DNA from: Actinokineospora inagensis DSM 44258 | Lineage (GTDB): Bacteria; Actinomycetota; Actinomycetes; Mycobacteriales; Pseudonocardiaceae | Direction of reading: 5' to 3' | Length of the DNA: 64,000 nucleotides | NCBI RefSeq assembly: GCF_000482865.1 | Contig: NZ_AXWW01000013.1 | Location: forward strand, 1 to 64,000 | Shown: in pieces, positions 16,720-25,520 of the stretch | Numbering within the stretch: the stretch's first letter is position 1 | Layout of the letters: the number at the start of each line of letters is the position of its first letter | Program-made: the position numbers and the translations under genes | The notes under the pieces: generated by a model | Seen by the model: only the letters and a program-made list of their open reading frames with translations | Databases searched by the model: none | What the model was told of the DNA's origin: nothing

Positions 16720-17442
16720 TCAGGCGTCCCGCTTCTCGGCCACCGCCAGCGCGGCGACCAGCAGGACGGCGGCGACACCGGCGAAGTAGGCCAGCGATGC
16801 CCACGGGCCGATCGGGCCGGGCACCGTGCTGTCGGTGAAGCGGCTGACCGCGGTGAACGGCATCCAGTTGTGGATGTCCTCGCCGACCCGCGGGATCAAC
16901 TGGACCAGGTTCTCCACCAGCAGCGGCCAGATCAGCAGGACCGAGATGGCCCCGGCGGACTGGCGGATCAGGGTGCCGACGGCGACCGCGATGACCGCGC
17001 CGACGGCGTAGACCAGGCCGAGCCCGGCGACCGCGCGCCAGTCACCGCCGGTGACCAGGTTCATCTCCGGGCCGCCGTCGATGACCCTGGCGGTGATCCA
17101 GGAGCCGAACGCGGCGACCTCGCCGATCACCGCGGCCAGCACGGCGACCACGGCGGTCTTGGCCAGCAGCACCGCCGTGCGGTGCGGGACCGCCTGGAAG
17201 GTGGCCCGGATGGTGGCGAACCGGTACTCGGTGGTGATCGCCAGCGCGGCCATCACGGTCACGATCATCAGGCCGAACTGGGCGCCGAACTGGCTGTGCC
17301 GCACGGTGAGCGGGCCGCCGCTGTGGTTGAGCGCGACCAGCGCGGCGAAGCCGATGGTCATGCCGAGCGCGAGCAGCGTGGACCACCACGGCGAGCGGGT
17401 GGTGAACAGCTTGATCCGCTCGGTGGCGAGCAGGGTGGTCAT
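16720..17442 (-). CDS. ABC-2 type transporter permease
   Basis: A 240-residue permease with about six membrane segments. Its opening LLATERIKLFTTRSPWW and the TTEYRFATIRATFQAVPHR loop closely match its neighbour, of which it is a tandem duplicate. Its ATG overlaps the stop of the upstream permease by one base (TGATG). With that protein it probably forms a heterodimeric channel driven by the ATPase at 18.2-19.2 kb. Confidence 0.85.
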   Translation of the reverse strand: MTTLLATERIKLFTTRSPWWSTLLALGMTIGFAALVALNHSGGPLTVRHSQFGAQFGLMIVTVMAALAITTEYRFATIRATFQAVPHRTAVLLAKTAVVAVLAAVIGEVAAFGSWITARVIDGGPEMNLVTGGDWRAVAGLGLVYAVGAVIAVAVGTLIRQSAGAISVLLIWPLLVENLVQLIPRVGEDIHNWMPFTAVSRFTDSTVPGPIGPWASLAYFAGVAAVLLVAALAVAEKRDA

Positions 17443-18206
17443 CAGGCGTCCCTCCGGTTGGCGACGGTGACCGCGACCGCGAACAGCACGACGGCGAAGG
17501 CGGCGAACGCGGCGATCGCGGGCCACGGGGCGAGCACCGCGTCCGACGGCGGCGGGCCGTGCAGCACGTCGCGCGCGCTGGGGTCGGGGTTCCCGGTGAT
17601 GAACTTGTTGGCCACGTTGAACGGCAGCCACTTGTGGATCTTGTCGCCGACCTTCGGGATGAGCTGCACCAGCGGCTCGGCCAACTGGGTCCAGATCATC
17701 AGGACCGCGATGGCGCCCGCGGAGTGCCGCAGCATCAGGCCGACGGCGACCGCGATGACGGCGGCGACGGCGTAGACCAGGCCGACCCCGGCGATGGCCC
17801 GCCAGTCGTAGCTGGAGTTGATCGCCAGGTCCGAGGTGGGCTTGATCAGCTTCGCGATGCCCCACGACCCGAACGCGGCGGCCTCGCCGACGACCCCGGC
17901 GAGCAGGGCGACCACGGTGGCCTTGGCGACCAGCGGCGACGGCCTGCGCGGCACGGCGAGGAAGGTGGCCCGGATGGTGGAGAACCGGTACTCGGTGGTG
18001 ACAGCGAGCGCGGCCATCACCATGATCACGACCAGGCCGAAGCCGTAGCCGAACTGGGTGGCGCTGATGTTCATCGGGTCGGCGGCGTCCGACGTGCCCG
18101 CCATCAGCGCGCTGAACCCGATGGTGAGGACGAGCGCGAGCAGTGCGCACCACCACGGTGACCGCGTGGTGAGCAGCTTCATCCGCTCGACGGCGAGGAG
18201 GGTCAT
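17442..18206 (-). CDS. ABC-2 type transporter permease
   Basis: A 254-residue membrane protein, first of two tandem permeases, 4 bp downstream of the ATPase gene. Landmarks are LLAVERMKLLTTRSPWW and VTTEYRFSTIRATFLAVPRR. Hydrophobic segments are spread through the length, with a soluble loop DVLHGPPPSDAV near the end. The ATPase-permease-permease order indicates one operon. Confidence 0.85.
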   Translation of the reverse strand: MTLLAVERMKLLTTRSPWWCALLALVLTIGFSALMAGTSDAADPMNISATQFGYGFGLVVIMVMAALAVTTEYRFSTIRATFLAVPRRPSPLVAKATVVALLAGVVGEAAAFGSWGIAKLIKPTSDLAINSSYDWRAIAGVGLVYAVAAVIAVAVGLMLRHSAGAIAVLMIWTQLAEPLVQLIPKVGDKIHKWLPFNVANKFITGNPDPSARDVLHGPPPSDAVLAPWPAIAAFAAFAVVLFAVAVTVANRRDA

Positions 18207-18210
18207 GTCG

Positions 18211-19155
18211 TCACTTCCCCGCCGGGACGAGCGTGGCCGGGGTGGCGCCGTCGACGAGGTCCGTGTGGTACTCGACCGAGTCGCCGGTGAGCTGGATGAA
18301 CGCCTCTTCCAGCGAGCCGCGCTGCGGGCTGAGCTCGTGCAGCACGGTCTGCGTGCGGGCGGCGAGCTCGCCGATGTCGGCGCAGTCCATGCCGGAGACG
18401 ATGAGGCTGTCGCCCTCGTCCCGGATGGTGACACCGGCGCGACCCAGCTCCGAGCGCAGCGCCGTCAACTGCGGCCCGCGCACCTTGACGGTGTTCTCGG
18501 TGGCCATCGCGACGAAGTCCTCGGTGCTGCTCTGCGAGATCAGCTTGCCGCGGCCGATGACGACCAGTTCCTGCGCGGTGAGGGCCATCTCGGACAGCAG
18601 GTGGCTGGAGACGAACACCGTGCGGCCCTCATCGGCCAACCGGTGCATGAACTTGCGGATCCAGAGGATGCCCTCCGGGTCCAGACCGTTGACCGGCTCG
18701 TCGAACAGCAGCACCTGCGGGTCGCCCAGCAGGGCGGCGGCGATGCCGAGCCGCTGGGACATGCCCAGCGAGAAGCCGCCCGCGCGCTTGTTGGCGACGC
18801 CGGTGAGGCCGACCAGGTCCAGCACCTCGTCCACCCGGCCCGCGGACAGGTTGTTCGACCGCGCCATCCACGCCAGGTGGGCGCGGGCCGAGCGGTTCGG
18901 GTGCACCCACTTGGCGTCCAGCAGCGCGCCGACGGTGCGCAGCGGCTGGTGCAGGTCGCGGTAGCGCTTGCCGTCGATCAGCGCCGACCCCCCGGTCGGG
19001 GTGTCCAGCCCCAGGATCATCCGCATCGTGGTGGACTTCCCGGCGCCGTTCGGGCCGAGGAAGCCGGTCACCCGACCGGTCGGCACCGAGAACGACAGGT
19101 TGTCGACCGCCAGTGTGTTGCCGTACCTCTTGGTGAGGCCGACTGCCTCGATCAT
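18211..19155 (-). CDS. ABC transporter ATP-binding protein
   Basis: A 314-residue ATPase paralogous to the one at 15.6-16.6 kb: Walker A GPNGAGKS, signature SLGMSQR, Walker B LLFDEPVNGLDPEG, and an accessory C-terminal domain. ATG at 19155 begins MIEAVGLTKRYG, behind AGGAGC. It heads an operon with two permeases. A divergent TetR gene lies 256 bp upstream and could regulate export, though no data here show it. Confidence 0.9.
   Translation of the reverse strand: MIEAVGLTKRYGNTLAVDNLSFSVPTGRVTGFLGPNGAGKSTTMRMILGLDTPTGGSALIDGKRYRDLHQPLRTVGALLDAKWVHPNRSARAHLAWMARSNNLSAGRVDEVLDLVGLTGVANKRAGGFSLGMSQRLGIAAALLGDPQVLLFDEPVNGLDPEGILWIRKFMHRLADEGRTVFVSSHLLSEMALTAQELVVIGRGKLISQSSTEDFVAMATENTVKVRGPQLTALRSELGRAGVTIRDEGDSLIVSGMDCADIGELAARTQTVLHELSPQRGSLEEAFIQLTGDSVEYHTDLVDGATPATLVPAGK
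18572..18710. repeat. 139-bp exact duplicate inside ABC ATPase gene 2
   Basis: This is the partner of 15985-16123, with identity over 139 bases and divergence on both sides. Confidence 0.9.
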
Positions 19156-19389
19156 CTTCTGCTCCTTCTGGCCAATCCCTGTGCGCGAACCGACCCCAGT
19201 GCCGATCCGGGCTCCCCCGTTGACCCTGACCATGGTGCCCGGTGCGGACTCGCGTCCGCGTCGTTCTGTGGTCGCCTGCCGGGTCAACTCTGAGTCGTAG
19301 CCTCCCGCGTTGGGCCGGTCGGGGATATGGGTGACGACCCTGAGTGCACCCTGATCCGCTTCCCCGGTCCGGATGGGTGACAGGGTTAA

Positions 19390-19403
19390 TGAACCGTGAT
19401 TCA
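19390..19403. promoter_or_regulatory. Candidate TetR operator
   Basis: TGAA-CCGTGA-TTCA lies 8 bp before the TetR GTG start, inside an AT-rich patch that contrasts with its surroundings. It could serve autoregulation. Half-sites are short, so confidence is low. Confidence 0.3.
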
Positions 19404-19411
19404 ATAATGGG

Positions 19412-19990
19412 GTGGCCCGGCCCCGCACGATCACCGACCAGCGCCTGCTCGACGCGGCGCACGCGGTGATCGGCCGAATCGGACCCGGGTTCACCCTGGC
19501 CCAGGTCGCCGCGGCGGCCGGGGTCTCGGTGGGGACGGTCGCGAGCCGGTTCGGCTCGAAGGACGGCCTGCTGGTGGCGATCTTCGACCACGCCACCGCC
19601 GAGGTCGTCACCACGATGCGCTCGATGGCCGAGGCGGAGCACGACCCGGTCGCCGGACTGCGCGCCGCCGCCGTGGGGACGTACCTGTCCCTGGGCGACG
19701 CGGACACTGCGGCCAACCACCTCGGGCAACTCGGACACGACCTGATCGACCCGCGACTACGCGACCGGCTCGGCACGCACTTCGAGGTGATGCGCGCCGA
19801 ACTGGCCCGCGCCTTCGACCGCGCGCGGCCGCTGCTGCCGGGGGCACCGAGCCCGGACGTGGCGGCACGGGTGCTGTTGTCGCTGGTAAGCGGCGGGTCC
19901 CTGGACTGGTCCGTCCGGCCGCGCGGTCGGCTCGTGGACCGCTTGGCCGAAGACGTCGACGCGGTGCTGGACGGCTGGCGCCGAGGATAG
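19412..19990 (+). CDS. TetR family regulator
   Basis: A 192-residue TetR protein. The HTH at about 10-55 reads RLLDAAHAVIGRIGPGFTLAQVAAAAGVSVGTVASRFGSKDGLL. The C-terminal part is an effector domain. GTG start at 19412. The SDR gene begins 9 bp after its stop with a clear AGGAGG, so the two form an operon; the divergent ABC exporter is the other possible target. Confidence 0.85.
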   Translation: MARPRTITDQRLLDAAHAVIGRIGPGFTLAQVAAAAGVSVGTVASRFGSKDGLLVAIFDHATAEVVTTMRSMAEAEHDPVAGLRAAAVGTYLSLGDADTAANHLGQLGHDLIDPRLRDRLGTHFEVMRAELARAFDRARPLLPGAPSPDVAARVLLSLVSGGSLDWSVRPRGRLVDRLAEDVDAVLDGWRRG

Positions 19991-19999
19991 GAGGAACAG

Positions 20000-20923
20000 A
20001 TGGCTCTGGCAGGTGGACTGGCAGGGAAGGTCGCGGTGGTCACCGGCGCGACCCGGGGCTGCGGTCGGGGCATCGCGGTGGAGTTGGGCGCGGCAGGGGC
20101 GACGGTGTACGTCACCGGCCGCAGCACGCGGGAGTCGGCGTCGCCGATGCGGCGGACCGAGACGATCGACGAGACGGCCGAACTGGTGGACGCCGCGGGC
20201 GGGGTCGGCGTCCCGGTCCGCTGCGACTTCTCCGTCGTATCCGATGTGGACGCCCTGCGGGACCGGATCGCCGCCGACCACGGCCGGATCGACGTGCTCG
20301 TCGACGACGTGTGGGGCGGCGACCAGTTCGTCGAGTTCGGCACGCCGTGGTGGGAGTCCGATCTGGACCAGGGGATCGGCGTGCTGCGCAACGGGATCGA
20401 GACGCACCTGGTCACCCTGCACCGGCTGCTGCCGCTGGTGGTGGCCAACCGGGGCGGCCTGGTGGTCGAGGTGACCGACGGCGACAGCGAGGACTACCCG
20501 GGACCGGTCGGCCTGCCGTACTTCCTGGTCAAGTCCGGGGTCCGCGCGCTCGGCCGGGCCCTGGGCGCGGAACTGGCCGCGCACGGGGTCACCGGACTGG
20601 CCGTCACGCCCGGGTTCCTGCGCTCGGAGATGATGCTGGAGCACTTCGAGGTCACCGAGGACAACTGGCGCGACGGGGTGGCGAAGGACCCGAACTACAT
20701 CATGGCCGAGTCGCCGCGCTACCTCGGCCGCGCGATCGCCGCGCTGGCCGCCGACCCGGCGGTGTCCCGGTTCGCGGGCAGGACCCTGGCGAGCTGGACC
20801 CTGATGCGCGAGTACGGGTTCACCGACGTCGACGGCAGCAAGCCGGACTGGGGCCGCTGGCTGGCCGACGTGGTCACCACCGGCACTGATCCGTCCACAG
20901 TGGATGCCAGTGCCTACCGCTGA
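20000..20923 (+). CDS. Short-chain dehydrogenase/reductase
   Basis: A 307-residue NAD(P)-dependent oxidoreductase. Nucleotide motif VTGATRGCGRGIA is at about 15-27, and the catalytic pair YFLVK is near residue 175. The usual catalytic Ser block reads VVEVTDGDSEDYPG, with Thr at the expected Ser place. The long insertion DDVWGGDQFVEFGTPWWE and the C-terminal extension resemble DHRS1-like SDRs. It is cotranscribed with the TetR gene. Substrate unknown. Confidence 0.82.
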   Translation: MALAGGLAGKVAVVTGATRGCGRGIAVELGAAGATVYVTGRSTRESASPMRRTETIDETAELVDAAGGVGVPVRCDFSVVSDVDALRDRIAADHGRIDVLVDDVWGGDQFVEFGTPWWESDLDQGIGVLRNGIETHLVTLHRLLPLVVANRGGLVVEVTDGDSEDYPGPVGLPYFLVKSGVRALGRALGAELAAHGVTGLAVTPGFLRSEMMLEHFEVTEDNWRDGVAKDPNYIMAESPRYLGRAIAALAADPAVSRFAGRTLASWTLMREYGFTDVDGSKPDWGRWLADVVTTGTDPSTVDASAYR

Positions 20924-20935
20924 ACCCGGGTACCG

Positions 20936-21592
20936 CTAGACGTCGCCGGGGCGGACCAGGCCGGTCTCGTAGGCCAGCACCACCGCCTGCACCCGGTCCC
21001 GCAGCTCCAGCTTGGCCAGCACCCGGCCGACGTGCGTCTTCACCGTCGCCTCGGACAGGAACAGCTTGCGGGCGATCTCGGTGTTCGACAGGCCCTGGGC
21101 CATCAGCACCAGCACCTCGCGCTCCCGCTCGGTCAGCACGTCGAGCACCGAGGCGTCCCGCAGTTCCCCGCCGCCCGGACCGAGGAACCGGTCCAGCAGC
21201 CTGCGGGTCACGCTGGGCGACACGACCGCCTCACCGCTGGCCACCGACCGCAGCGCGGACACCAGGTGGTCCGGCGGGGTGTCCTTGAGCAGGAACCCGC
21301 TCGCCCCGTTGCGCAGCGCCGACAGCGCGTACTCGTCCAGGTCGAACGTGGTCATCACCAGCACCTTCGAGGTGCCGGCCTCGGTGATCGCCTTGGTCGC
21401 CTCGACCCCGTCGAGCACCGGCATCCGGACGTCCATCAGCACCACGTCCGGGCGCAGCCGCTCAGCCAGCTCGATCGCCGCCCGGCCGTCCCCGGCCTCG
21501 CCGACGACCTCCATGTCCTCCTGCGCGCCGAGCACCATCCGGAACCCGACCCGCATCAGCTCCTGGTCGTCGACCAGCACCACCCTGATCAC
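20936..21592 (-). CDS. NarL/LuxR-type response regulator
   Basis: A 218-residue response regulator. The receiver domain has the acidic pair VDDQ (8-9), phospho-acceptor Asp54 in VLMDVRMP, Thr in VMTTFD and Lys in LLKDTPP. The C-terminal LuxR-type HTH includes LTEREREVLVLMAQGLSNTEIARKL. GTG at 21592 was preferred over a TTG three codons earlier, because conserved sequence starts VIRVVLVDD. It lies 25 bp after its histidine kinase. Confidence 0.92.
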   Translation of the reverse strand: MIRVVLVDDQELMRVGFRMVLGAQEDMEVVGEAGDGRAAIELAERLRPDVVLMDVRMPVLDGVEATKAITEAGTSKVLVMTTFDLDEYALSALRNGASGFLLKDTPPDHLVSALRSVASGEAVVSPSVTRRLLDRFLGPGGGELRDASVLDVLTEREREVLVLMAQGLSNTEIARKLFLSEATVKTHVGRVLAKLELRDRVQAVVLAYETGLVRPGDV

Positions 21593-21617
21593 GTGCCCCA
21601 ACTTAGCCCGCCCCCCG

Positions 21618-22799
21618 TCACGACGCGCTGACCGGGAGCACGGCCCGCACCCGCCAGCCGCCGTCCGGCTGGGGGCCTGCCTGCAGCGTGCCGCCGAAGA
21701 CGTTGGCCCGCTCGCGCATGCCGATCAGCCCGTTGCCGCCGACCGCCAGCCCGTGCCGGGGGGCACCGGAGCCGCAGTCGGAGATGTCCAGTTCCACCCG
21801 GTCGCCGACCCGGCGCACCTGCACCGCCGCCGTCGCCCCCGGCCCGGCGTGCTTGATCGTGTTGGTCAGCGCCTCCTGCACGATCCGGTAGATGCCCAGG
21901 CCGACCCCGGCGGGCAGGTCGTCGAGCTCACCGGTCAGGTCCAGCCGGACCGGGACGCCGATCGCGCGGACCCGCTCGGCCAGGTCCGAGATGGACTGGG
22001 CGCCCGGCTGCGGGGCCCGGTCGGACTCGGTGTCGTCGCTGCGCAGCACGCCGAGCAGGCGGCGCAGCTCGGTCAGCGCCTCCCGGCCGGTCGCCGAGAT
22101 GGTGCGGATCGCCTTCTCGGCGAGGTCCGGCTGCTTGCGCACCGCGTACGCGGCCCCGTCGGCCTGCACCACGATCACGCTCACCGCGTGCGCGACCACG
22201 TCGTGCAGCTCCCGGGCGATCCTGGCCCGCTCCTGGCCGACGGCGATCCTGGCCTGCTGGTCCCGCTCGGTCTCCAGCAGCGCCAGCCGCTGCTCGACCT
22301 CCCGGTGGTAGGCGGCGCGGGCCCCGGAGAACTCGCCGAGCACCCAGCAGAACGCGAAGATCACCACGATCACCAGGGTGGGCAGGATCCCCTGCGGCAG
22401 GCCCATCCGCCACACCGCCCACAGCACCGTGCCGATCGCCAGCCACAGCACGTACAGCGCGCCCTGCCTGCGCCCGATGTAGGCGACGATCGTGTACAGC
22501 GCCATGCCCAGCGCGATGTCGGCCACCCGGATCCTGGCGTCGATCCCGCCCGGGTTCGGCCCGTGCGTGATCAACTGCGCGAACCCGGACGCGAGGATCA
22601 GGTACCCCGCCAGCAGCGGGTCCCGTCTGCGGATCACCAGCGGCGCCAGCAGACCGATCCCGACCAGCCAGTACACCACCTGGTTGACCCCGCCCGGGAC
22701 CGCGAAGACGGAGACCAGCTCCATGCAGGCGAGCATGGCGGCGATGACGCTGTCCCCGGCTATCGGGTGCGCCTTCATCCACAGACTGAACCTCCGCAC
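21618..22799 (-). CDS. Two-component sensor histidine kinase
   Basis: A 393-residue membrane histidine kinase. About five to six hydrophobic segments fill residues 10-160, with no sizeable extracellular domain. A dimerisation helix carries the phospho-acceptor in ARELHDVVAHAVSVIVVQADG (HisKA_3 type), and the ATPase domain has EALTNTIKHA and GNGLIGMRERA. The GTG at 22799 has a TACGCT hexamer 6 bases upstream and may be leaderless. It is coupled to the NarL regulator. Intramembrane-sensing kinases of this type often report envelope stress. Confidence 0.88.
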   Translation of the reverse strand: MRRFSLWMKAHPIAGDSVIAAMLACMELVSVFAVPGGVNQVVYWLVGIGLLAPLVIRRRDPLLAGYLILASGFAQLITHGPNPGGIDARIRVADIALGMALYTIVAYIGRRQGALYVLWLAIGTVLWAVWRMGLPQGILPTLVIVVIFAFCWVLGEFSGARAAYHREVEQRLALLETERDQQARIAVGQERARIARELHDVVAHAVSVIVVQADGAAYAVRKQPDLAEKAIRTISATGREALTELRRLLGVLRSDDTESDRAPQPGAQSISDLAERVRAIGVPVRLDLTGELDDLPAGVGLGIYRIVQEALTNTIKHAGPGATAAVQVRRVGDRVELDISDCGSGAPRHGLAVGGNGLIGMRERANVFGGTLQAGPQPDGGWRVRAVLPVSAS

Positions 22800-22944
22800 G
22801 GTGCGAGCGTAGGCACCGACGGTTGCCACCCGCGTCCCCCCGGCGTCGCATTGCCGCTCCAACCGCAGGCTGAGCGGGGAGATCATGTCCACCGCCGCGG
22901 CCGCCATGGCACGATTCCGGGGCGAGCAGGGAGGGGATACCGCG

Positions 22945-24498
22945 TTGTCGACCGAGCAGCACCTGGCCGGACCGCTGTCCGCTGCGGTGGCGAACCTGTG
23001 CCAGCGGCTGCAGCCGCAGGTGTCCGCGCGCACCGCGGCGGGCTTCCGCGAGGTGCTGCGCAGGCTCGGCGCGCCGCTGCAGGTCGCGGTCGCGGGCCGG
23101 ATCAAGTCGGGCAAGTCGACCCTGGTCAACGCGCTGATCGGCAGGCGGGTCGCGCCGACCGACGTCGGCGAGTGCACCCGGCTGGTCACCCGCTTCCAGT
23201 ACGGCACGGTCGACCGGGTGGAGCTGGTGTTCTTCGACGGCACCAAGCAGGTCCTGCCGTTCGACGTGGGCGGCATGATCCCCAAGGACCTGGAGGTCGA
23301 CTTCGACAAGGTCTCGCACCTGGAGGCCTACCTGACCAACGCGGTGCTGCAGAACTTCACCGTCATCGACACCCCCGGGCTCGGCTCGCTCGACCTGGCG
23401 TCGGTGAAGCGCACGGAGCAGTTGCTCGGGGCAGCCGCCCAACAGGACGACGCGGCGGACTCCGACGAGCTGGACGAGACCTCCCGCAACGCCGTCGCGG
23501 GCGCCGAGGCCGTGCTCTACGTGGTGACCCAGGGGGTGCGGGCCGACGACCAGCAGGCACTGGCCGCGTTCACCGCCGCGACCGCCAGCCGCGAAGCCGG
23601 ACCGGTCAACGCCATCGCCGTGCTCAACAAGGCCGACACGATCACCCCCGAGTCGGTCGAGGGCAGCGACGGGGACGTGTGGAAGGCGGCGACCATGCTC
23701 GCCGAGAAGCAGGCCTCGACGTTGAAGCCGCGGGTCGCCGACGTCATCCCGGTCATCGGCCTGATCGCCGAGTCCGCCGAGTCCGGCGGCTTCACCTCGG
23801 CCGACGCCGACGCGCTGCGCCTGCTGTCCGGGTTGGACGACGCCACCTGGGAGACCATGCTGATCTCCGCGGACATCTTCACCTCCTGGGAGTGCGACGT
23901 CCCCACCGGCACCCGGCTGCGCCTGCTGGAGACCCTCGACCTCTACGGCATCCGCCGCGCCGTCGACGCCCTGCGCGCCGAGCCCGACCTGACCGCAGGC
24001 GCGCTGCGCCGCAGGCTGCTCGACGCCTCCGGCCTAGCCGGGGTCCGCACCCGGCTGGACGCCGTGTTCCGCGCCCGCGCCGACGGCATCAAGGCCGCCG
24101 CAGCGCTGGCCTCGGTCACCGCCCTCGCGCACGCCTCCGGCGACCCGGGCGAACGCCAGCGCGTGCACGACGCCATCGAGGTCCTGCTCGCCAAGCCCGA
24201 GGCCCACCAACTGCGCCTGCTGGAAGCCCTCACCCTGGTCACCTCCGGCGCCGTGAACATGCCCGACGACCTCGCCGAGGAAGTCCTCCGGGTCGGCAGC
24301 ACCGCCGAGATCGGCGAACAGTTGGGCATGAAGGGCCGCCCGCACAAGGAACTCTCCGCGTACGCCCTCGAACGCGCGGGCTGGTGGCGTTCCTTCGCCT
24401 CCTTCGGTGCCACCCCGGCCCAAAGCCGGGTCGCCCACGTCATTCACCGGGCGTACTTCCTGATCTGGCAGCAACTCAAAGCCCAGGCCGCCGGATGA
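22945..24498 (+). CDS. Dynamin-like GTPase
   Basis: A 517-residue dynamin-family large GTPase. G1 is GRIKSGKSTLVN (Lys57), G3 is DTPGLGS (about 141), and G4 is LNKAD (about 226). Helical middle and effector regions follow. No membrane segment is evident. The TTG at 22945 was chosen for its GGAGGGG 8 bases upstream; in-frame ATGs at 22885 and 22906 are alternatives and the first also has a purine-rich site. It overlaps the next gene by 4 bp. Paired with the second dynamin at 25.5 kb, it resembles IniA/IniC- or DynA/DynB-type partners that remodel or repair the cell membrane. Confidence 0.85.
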   Translation: MSTEQHLAGPLSAAVANLCQRLQPQVSARTAAGFREVLRRLGAPLQVAVAGRIKSGKSTLVNALIGRRVAPTDVGECTRLVTRFQYGTVDRVELVFFDGTKQVLPFDVGGMIPKDLEVDFDKVSHLEAYLTNAVLQNFTVIDTPGLGSLDLASVKRTEQLLGAAAQQDDAADSDELDETSRNAVAGAEAVLYVVTQGVRADDQQALAAFTAATASREAGPVNAIAVLNKADTITPESVEGSDGDVWKAATMLAEKQASTLKPRVADVIPVIGLIAESAESGGFTSADADALRLLSGLDDATWETMLISADIFTSWECDVPTGTRLRLLETLDLYGIRRAVDALRAEPDLTAGALRRRLLDASGLAGVRTRLDAVFRARADGIKAAAALASVTALAHASGDPGERQRVHDAIEVLLAKPEAHQLRLLEALTLVTSGAVNMPDDLAEEVLRVGSTAEIGEQLGMKGRPHKELSAYALERAGWWRSFASFGATPAQSRVAHVIHRAYFLIWQQLKAQAAG

Positions 24499-25067
24499 CG
24501 GTCACCCCGGACGACTTCGACGCGGCCACCGCGAGCGTGCTGACGGCTCTGGCGACTGCCACCGACCGCGACTGGACGCAAGCACCCGGTACCGGTGACT
24601 GGAACGCACGGGTGACCGCTGAGCACATCGGGGACGGCCTGATGTCCTACGCGGCGCAGCTCGCTGTCCGGCCGACGACCGGATACGTGCGGTTCCTCGC
24701 CCAGGTCGACGCCGACGCCACCGCGGCCGACGTGGTGGAGTTCGCGGCGGCAGGCGCGGGGATGCTGTCGGCGTCGCTGCGGGTCGCCGACCCGGACCTG
24801 CTCGCGTACCACCCGAGCGGCATGGCCGACCCCGCGGCGTTCGCGGGCATGGGGTGCGTGGAGGTGTTGGTGCACGGCGTCGACATCGCGCGCGGGCTGG
24901 GCAGCGCGCTGGAACCGCCGCGGGATGTGTGCGCACGGGTAGTGGCGGCGATGTTCCCGCGCTTGGACGTCGCCGGGCTCGATCCGTGGACGGCGCTGCT
25001 GTGGGCGACGAACCGGGTCGAGGTCCCCGGTCGTCCGTCCCAACGCGGCTGGCGGTGGCGCGGCTGA
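24495..25067 (+). CDS. Maleylpyruvate isomerase N-terminal-like (DinB superfamily) protein
   Basis: A 190-residue member of the mycothiol-dependent maleylpyruvate isomerase / DinB_2 superfamily. Expected signatures are seen: WNARVTAEHIGDGLMSYA with the first metal-type His, and VEVLVHGVDIARGLG with the second. A third ligand is not certain. ATG at 24495 overlaps the dynamin stop (ATGA), so it is translationally coupled. An enzyme of thiol chemistry inside a dynamin operon is unusual; its role there is unknown. Confidence 0.75.
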   Translation: MTVTPDDFDAATASVLTALATATDRDWTQAPGTGDWNARVTAEHIGDGLMSYAAQLAVRPTTGYVRFLAQVDADATAADVVEFAAAGAGMLSASLRVADPDLLAYHPSGMADPAAFAGMGCVEVLVHGVDIARGLGSALEPPRDVCARVVAAMFPRLDVAGLDPWTALLWATNRVEVPGRPSQRGWRWRG

Positions 25068-25130
25068 GGAACCACCCGTCGGTGCCGTGCGTCGGCTATA
25101 CGATGCGGCGGCACGTGGGCGACAGGCTGG

Positions 25131-25520
25131 GTGAGGCGGATGGCTTCCTGGTTCAAGAGCAGGCGCGAGGACGGGGAATCGGCGATCGACGAGCGGGTGG
25201 CGCCTGAGGTGTACGAGCAGGCGGTGCGGGAGCGGCAGGCACTGGTCGCGTTGTGCCTGTACGCGCACGACCGGGCCCGCAGTTCCGGGGTCGCGGAGCG
25301 GATCGAGGAGGGGTTGGCCGCGGTCGGGGTGACCTCGTCGCGGCCGGACGGTGACCGGTTCGACCCGGCGGTGCACGAGGCAGGGGGGACGGTCGGCACC
25401 GACGACGAGTCGTTGGCGGGGACGGTCGCCGAGACCGAGGTGGTCGGGTTCGACGACCGGGGGCAGGTGTTGCGCGCCCCGATCGTCACCGTCTACACCA
25501 GCAGGGCGACCACCGCATGA
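25131..25520 (+). CDS. GrpE-like nucleotide exchange factor
   Basis: A 129-residue protein (126 from the ATG at 25140). The C-terminal half has the GrpE beta-domain pattern: RFDPAVHEAGGTVGTDD, then GTVAETEVVGFDDRG and LRAPIVTVY. This compares with the family's FDPxxHEA and LRPAxVxV. The N-terminal helix is far shorter than in classical GrpE (~200 residues). GrpE normally exchanges nucleotide on DnaK, but no Hsp70 gene is in the window. It overlaps the following dynamin by 4 bp. Which of the two starts is used is unclear. Confidence 0.65.
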   Translation: MRRMASWFKSRREDGESAIDERVAPEVYEQAVRERQALVALCLYAHDRARSSGVAERIEEGLAAVGVTSSRPDGDRFDPAVHEAGGTVGTDDESLAGTVAETEVVGFDDRGQVLRAPIVTVYTSRATTA

